A stretch of 10,460 nt of DNA from Sphingobacteriales bacterium (lineage in GTDB: Bacteria; Bacteroidota; Bacteroidia; Chitinophagales; Chitinophagaceae). The notes below the pieces were generated by a model. That model had not been told where the DNA came from. It saw only the letters and a program-made list of their open reading frames with translations, and did not search any database. Below are positions 7,285-10,460 of the stretch, piece by piece. The first letter of the stretch is position 1, and every line of letters begins with the position of its first letter. The stretch spans positions 1 to 10,460 of the forward strand of contig CANJEF010000018.1 in NCBI GenBank assembly GCA_947472965.1, read 5' to 3'. The position numbers were made by a program, and so were the translations under genes.

Positions 7285-7755
7285 GAGATAACAAAAGACA
7301 ACACAAAAAACCAAGAACTATTTGACAAAAATGTGGCATCCTTTAATAAAGCTATTGATGCTTTCGTTGCCGAAGATCCTGAAATGTTTGCTTCCTTTTT
7401 TGCTGATTCTGTAAAATGGTGTGGCCCAGAAAAAAAGCTAATTACTGAATATAGTACCAAGGCAGAAATGGTTCAAGCCTTAAAAATGTACTTTAGTTTA
7501 TATGATGATCATAAATTAAATGCTCAATTTTACTCCGGTATTAACTATAGTACTAATAAAGAAGATTTAACTACATATGGTGACAATGTAAACCATATCC
7601 GAATTTATGGAAATTGGTATCACAAACATACTGCATCTGGAAAAGACGTTAGCAGTAAATGGTCTGCCTTAATACGCTTTAATGCGGATGGCAAGATTTA
7701 CTTATTTAATGACTTTTTTGATGTTACTGGTTTGCTTAAGCAGCATGAGCAATAA
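7210..7755 (+). CDS. NTF2/SnoaL-like lipoprotein, second of a tandem pair
   Basis: Lipoprotein of 181 residues. The signal peptide MKNLLLCLFVSASMIAC puts the lipidated Cys at residue 17 and is nearly the same as in the preceding gene. The mature domain looks NTF2/SnoaL-like: helix KNVASFNKAIDAFVAEDPEM, strand FFADSVKWCGPE, helix around KAEMVQALKMYFSLYDD, then strands including VNHIRIYGNWYHKH, SKWSALIRFNADGKI and FNDFFDVTGLL. This mature part differs strongly from the first lipoprotein, so the two probably act on different ligands or partners. Spacing of 117 bp and an intervening hairpin suggest its own promoter; a TATATTTA at 7184-7191 resembles a -7 box but lacks the final G and a clear -33 TTG. 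A good terminator follows. Function unknown; related SnoaL-like proteins range from isomerases to non-enzymatic binding proteins. Confidence 0.8.
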   Translation: MKNLLLCLFVSASMIACTSNTETKTEITKDNTKNQELFDKNVASFNKAIDAFVAEDPEMFASFFADSVKWCGPEKKLITEYSTKAEMVQALKMYFSLYDDHKLNAQFYSGINYSTNKEDLTTYGDNVNHIRIYGNWYHKHTASGKDVSSKWSALIRFNADGKIYLFNDFFDVTGLLKQHEQ

Positions 7756-7779
7756 ATGAAACTTTAAAATTGAATAATT

Positions 7780-7814
7780 AAAAAGAGATCTCTAGCAATA
7801 GAGGTCTTTTTTTT
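7780..7814 (+). terminator. Intrinsic terminator after the second lipoprotein gene
   Basis: Fifteen-bp stem from AAAAAGAGATCTCTA to its pairing strand TAGAGGTCTTTTTTT with two G-T wobbles, closed by a GCAA (GNRA-type) tetraloop. The T-run covers 7807-7814. It starts 24 bp after the stop codon at 7753-7755. Confidence 0.9.
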
Positions 7815-7816
7815 CT

Positions 7817-8041
7817 AGAATTCCTAACGTAGAAAAAAAAGTATTTCATGTAGATAATGCACACACGGATGGAGATTCATTTATTGGATTCATGAATGCC
7901 AATAATGACAATTTTAAGGCTTTTGAATTATTAAGTGGGAGATTTAATTAAAATATCTCTTTCATGTTTGTAAAAAAAGAGAATGAATTAATTCAAAGAA
8001 CTTTTTAGATAATTTTACCAATGAGTAAAGTCATCAAATAA
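7817..8041 (+). pseudogene. Possible remnant of a degraded gene
   Basis: This 417-bp gap between lipoprotein genes (7756-8172) holds, after the terminator, a stretch that reads like protein in one frame but lacks a start. The frame runs from about 7817 to a TAA at 7949-7951 and includes HVDNAHTDGDSFIGFMNAN and FKAFELLSGRFN. The same frame continues with FMFVKKENELIQRTF, a TAG at 8006, and a further TAA at 8039. Non-repetitive, mixed-composition residues in a single frame across stop codons suggest decayed coding DNA. I cannot assign a family, and a chance open stretch is possible. The remaining bases to 8172 show nothing I can identify. Confidence 0.22.
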
Positions 8042-8172
8042 CAGAATAGACCATCCTCGGTTTATGATTTTGACAAATAATTACTATTACTCAATAATGA
8101 TTGATTCAATTATCAATAAACTTTACATTGTATTCTGACAATAATAAAATAATTGAAATATTCAATCTATCC

Positions 8173-8883
8173 ATGTGTATCAGCGATAAATATATTATTA
8201 TTTTGATCGTAGCTAGTGGCTTTTTTTCTTCTTGTAAAACACTGGAGAAAGCTTCCATACATGGATTAACCAGCGGTTTTTATACATTGAAAACAGAAAA
8301 TAAAAATGTTCAAGGCGTTTATGTAGATCTTACAAATGAGCAAATAGATGTTTATCATCAAAAAAATAAACAACCGGATAAAAAACCACTATTGACCATC
8401 CCTCTGGAAACGAGAGACAGTGCTATAGTTAAAGAGATGATTTTTAAGAAAGAAAGTCTTGATATTGATATCACTTCAATTCTCTTAAAATATCGTCCTC
8501 CTATTCGTGGATTACCCCCACAGTTAAATACTGACTTGAATATCGCCTTGTATGTTGGCTGGAGATATGATAATTACCGTGTGGTGAGCAAAAAAGATCC
8601 TTTGAATAGGATGCATCCCAAAATTGACAACATGGGATTCGACTTTGGTTTTTTTGCAGGTCCGGGTACAACCATGATCAATCCATTTACCACCAATTAT
8701 AGGCGGACCGATGACTACAGTGGAATGATTATTCAGACTGGATTTGCCGGTTTTTTCGAATCAAACCTAGCCAGCTTTGGATTATCCGTGGGTTATGATT
8801 ATCTCCTGAATCCAGACTATAAGAATTGGATATACCAGAATAAACCCTGGGTGGGATTTATTGTGGGTATTGCATTGAACTAA
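8173..8883 (+). CDS. Uncharacterised lipoprotein
   Basis: Not recognised as a named family. From the ATG at 8173 it encodes 236 residues with a short signal peptide (hydrophobic IIILIVASGFF) and a lipobox FSSC, lipidated at Cys21. The first mature part includes GFYTLKTENKNVQGVYVDLTNEQIDVYHQ, predicted beta-rich, then LLTIPLETRDSAIV. The second half is rich in Gly and aromatic residues (NIALYVGWRYDNYR, GFDFGFFAGPGTTMINP, LASFGLSVGYDYLL) and ends in GFIVGIALN, a pattern of alternating strands like a small outer-membrane-associated beta structure. The frame is open to a TTG at 8101, but that would bury the signal peptide behind 24 polar residues, so 8173 is preferred. It is a lone gene between the pseudogene-like stretch and a bidirectional terminator. 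Its composition is nearer to the left-hand core genes than to the AT-rich lipoprotein pair. Confidence 0.7.
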   Translation: MCISDKYIIILIVASGFFSSCKTLEKASIHGLTSGFYTLKTENKNVQGVYVDLTNEQIDVYHQKNKQPDKKPLLTIPLETRDSAIVKEMIFKKESLDIDITSILLKYRPPIRGLPPQLNTDLNIALYVGWRYDNYRVVSKKDPLNRMHPKIDNMGFDFGFFAGPGTTMINPFTTNYRRTDDYSGMIIQTGFAGFFESNLASFGLSVGYDYLLNPDYKNWIYQNKPWVGFIVGIALN

Positions 8884-9263
8884 ATAAATTTTTAATAAAT
8901 ATCATCTAGAAAAAATTTAATAGTAAATGAATATAACCATCAATAATAGTAAGTTTATAATAGTTTTAAATGCCCAAGAGTAACCAACCTACTATGTTAT
9001 GATCTTCGGTGAAAAGGTAAAACTTCACATAAAATAAAAGGACCCACGATGAACGTGAGTCCTTTTTTATGTTACGAGACAGAACTTTTAATGTTGCGAT
9101 CCTCACACAAAGACTATTCCAAAATTGATGCAACTTTAATCTGAAATTAGTAATGTTCCAAAGACAACAATCTACCTAATAAGTTTTCTATTTACACATT
9201 CAATGTGACGGTGGTTCCGTATGATTTAAAATATTCCATTCCTCTCCTTAGAGAATTTTATTG
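8884..9263. other. Convergent non-coding spacer
   Basis: This 380-bp AT-rich spacer lies between the uncharacterised lipoprotein gene and the DUF1080 gene. Besides the terminator at 9036-9068 it has a small inverted repeat GTGAA/TTCAC (9009-9028) just before that terminator and a perfect 13-bp palindrome CACATT-C-AATGTG (9195-9207). On the minus strand a 15-codon frame (9239 to 9192) follows an AGGAGAGG, but it is too short to call a gene. No tRNA or coding sequence is evident. Confidence 0.6.
9036..9068. terminator. Bidirectional intrinsic terminator
   Basis: Thirteen-position stem, AAAAGGACCCACG against CGTGAGTCCTTTT, with a single C-A mismatch, loop ATGAA, and six T after the stem on the plus strand. 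The 5' side supplies A-residues, giving TTTTATTTTAT on the minus strand, so it can serve both the upstream plus-strand lipoprotein gene and the minus-strand DUF1080 gene, which end on either side of it. Confidence 0.85.
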
Positions 9264-10460
9264 CTAAAAAGACCGAATTGGACGAACATAAAAAGTAGTA
9301 CTCTTGTCATTGGCAGTTTGAAAACCATTGTCAAAAATCTGGGAACATGCATTATATTTACCTGTTTCCGTAGAACTCCAGTAGCAAACTTCCTTAAAAC
9401 CACCAATTGCGTTCTTTTGTAAAAACAATTTATTCAATTCGTCTTTGCTTGGCAAATACCAATCAGAATATCCACCCTGGTTCAAATTACTGCATAATTT
9501 ACCAGCCGTTTCCGCAGTAGAACATCCCGCTGCAATATCGATTGTATTTTGACTACCTGATCCCAATGAAGAACGGCCAGCAATAAAAGTTTCAGAACAT
9601 CCCCACTCTACTTCACTCGGAAGATCAGCAACGGCAGCAATGATTCCATGCTGCACATGTTGATCATAACCAGGGTCTGAAGGGGTTAATAGATATGCAA
9701 TTTTACCACCTTGGTAGTTCATTCCAATTGCTAAAGGTTGTGTTGTCTCAACTTCTTTTTTATTAGTTTGCGCATCACCAAGCGCTATCTCATCAAGAGG
9801 TATTTCTCGAACATAAATATTTCTATAGTATGCAAGGGTGCTATGTGCTTGCAACTCAATTTGTTCTTTTTCAAAAATGGGTATGTTGCGATCCCAATAG
9901 TTTTCAAATGTATTGTTGTCTGTAACTAAAAGGCCATTTAAATAAACAGTTACTTTATCGCCTTTCATTATGATGTGAAAATTATTCCATTCACCTACTT
10001 TGTTATCTGCAAATACCAAAGGCTTACTCCTATTCTTCAAGTTGTTATATAATCCACCTGACCCAACTTGTGCTCCTACTTGACGATTAGCAGAGTCCCA
10101 TATTTGCACTTGAGGGCTGCCTCTTAAATAAATACCAGCGTCCCCTTTTTTTGTTATTTTCCAATCTACAAACAATTCAAAATTGCCATATTTGTTTTCA
10201 GTTGCTAAATTTTCACCATGTCCTTCAAAAACCAACAAACCATTTTTTACCTGCCAGAATTTTTTCATTTGTTCATTAGCAATTTTTTCAGCTGCCTTTA
10301 AATCTGAAGCTGACATTTTATTTCTTTCTATTGGGTTAGCAACCAATCCTTTCCACCCTATTAGATTTTCTCCATTAAACAAATTAACAAATCCATCATC
10401 GGAAGGAGCATTAATAAACTGTTGTGTAAGTTTACTTACCAGAACTGCTCTATCTTTCCC
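9264..10460 (-). CDS. DUF1080 (3-keto-disaccharide hydrolase-like) protein with C-terminal DUF1566 domain, 5' end outside window
   Basis: Partial gene: the frame is open to the right edge without a start, giving at least 398 residues; the TTG at 10382 lies inside the domain and is not the start. Numbering from the first visible codon, residues about 22-222 form a DUF1080 domain, the concanavalin-like fold also named 3-keto-disaccharide hydrolase: DGFVNLFNGENLIGWKGL, then NYGNF-type KYGNFELFVDWKI, DAGIYLRGSPQVQIWD, VGEWNNFHIIMKGDKVTVYLNG (split here by usual family spacing) and IELQAHSTLAYYRNIYVREI. A linker rich in polar residues leads to a DUF1566 domain (about 242-398) with GGYSDWYLPSKDELNKLF, YWSSTE and FYVRPIRSF. 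DUF1080 proteins are usually exported and act on glycans or 3-keto-sugars; DUF1566 has unknown function and may bind surfaces or ligands. The residues just upstream (RAVLVSKLTQQF) may belong to a further domain. The gene ends in TAG and converges on the bidirectional terminator. Confidence 0.85.
   Translation of the reverse strand, partial: GKDRAVLVSKLTQQFINAPSDDGFVNLFNGENLIGWKGLVANPIERNKMSASDLKAAEKIANEQMKKFWQVKNGLLVFEGHGENLATENKYGNFELFVDWKITKKGDAGIYLRGSPQVQIWDSANRQVGAQVGSGGLYNNLKNRSKPLVFADNKVGEWNNFHIIMKGDKVTVYLNGLLVTDNNTFENYWDRNIPIFEKEQIELQAHSTLAYYRNIYVREIPLDEIALGDAQTNKKEVETTQPLAIGMNYQGGKIAYLLTPSDPGYDQHVQHGIIAAVADLPSEVEWGCSETFIAGRSSLGSGSQNTIDIAAGCSTAETAGKLCSNLNQGGYSDWYLPSKDELNKLFLQKNAIGGFKEVCYWSSTETGKYNACSQIFDNGFQTANDKSTTFYVRPIRSF

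Noticed and set aside
6430..8100. AT-rich block as a mobile genetic island
   Set aside because: Composition and a possible gene remnant hint at acquisition, but there is no integrase, transposase, tRNA, flanking direct repeat or terminal inverted repeat to support a mobile element.
8101..8172. TTG-initiated 24-residue extension of the uncharacterised lipoprotein
   Set aside because: It would place a polar stretch ahead of a good lipoprotein signal peptide. The ATG at 8173 gives a standard start.
9192..9239. Minus-strand 15-codon frame after AGGAGAGG, in the same frame as the DUF1080 gene
   Set aside because: Too short to support, and Shine-Dalgarno-like sequence is a weak guide in Bacteroidota. 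In-frame stops separate it from the DUF1080 gene.
10380..10382. TTG as start of the DUF1080 gene
   Set aside because: The frame is open through the remaining 78 bases to the window edge and the upstream residues (DGFVN) belong to the DUF1080 domain, so the gene begins outside the window.

Overview
The window looks like chromosomal DNA from a member of the Bacteroidota, most likely near the Chitinophagaceae (inference). The signs are low GC, start codons without clear Shine-Dalgarno sequences, many short lipoprotein signal peptides with relaxed lipoboxes, a Bacteroidota-type DUF4382 lipoprotein, and a DUF1080 protein. I see no rRNA, tRNA, CRISPR array, transposase, integrase or phage gene.

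Layout from left to right: (1) a complete UvrD/PcrA-type DNA helicase on the minus strand (72-2522). (2) Divergent from it, a DUF4382 surface lipoprotein (2741-3604) with an acidic His/Asp-rich insertion and a C-terminal carboxypeptidase-regulatory-like domain, closed by a strong intrinsic terminator. (3) A convergent, exported N-acyl-D-amino-acid deacylase-family amidohydrolase (3650-5218, minus). (4) Divergent from that, a compact single-domain asparaginase-like protein (5366-5872). (5) An AT-rich accessory-looking block with an HxlR-family regulator (5977-6429, minus), divergent from two tandem NTF2/SnoaL-like lipoproteins (6556-7092 and 7210-7755). These two share nearly identical signal-peptide DNA but have strongly diverged mature parts. 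A 17-bp perfect palindrome sits in the regulator/lipoprotein intergenic region and is the best operator candidate in the window. (6) A short degenerate coding-like stretch (about 7817-8041), then an unrecognised lipoprotein (8173-8883). (7) A convergent spacer with a bidirectional terminator. (8) The 3' part of a minus-strand gene that runs off the right edge (9264 to beyond 10460), encoding a DUF1080 (3-keto-disaccharide hydrolase-like) domain fused to a C-terminal DUF1566 domain.

How the genes may work together: most are separate transcription units split by terminators or opposite orientation, so no large operon is visible. Two small units make sense. The deacylase and asparaginase share a divergent promoter region and both hydrolyse amide bonds of amino-acid derivatives. 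The HxlR regulator with its divergent lipoproteins looks like a classic regulator-target pair. Three lipoproteins, one exported hydrolase and a probable exported DUF1080 protein give the window a cell-envelope emphasis. I found no convincing new defence or mobile system. The most unusual features are the mosaic lipoprotein pair with its palindrome and the DUF1080-DUF1566 architecture.
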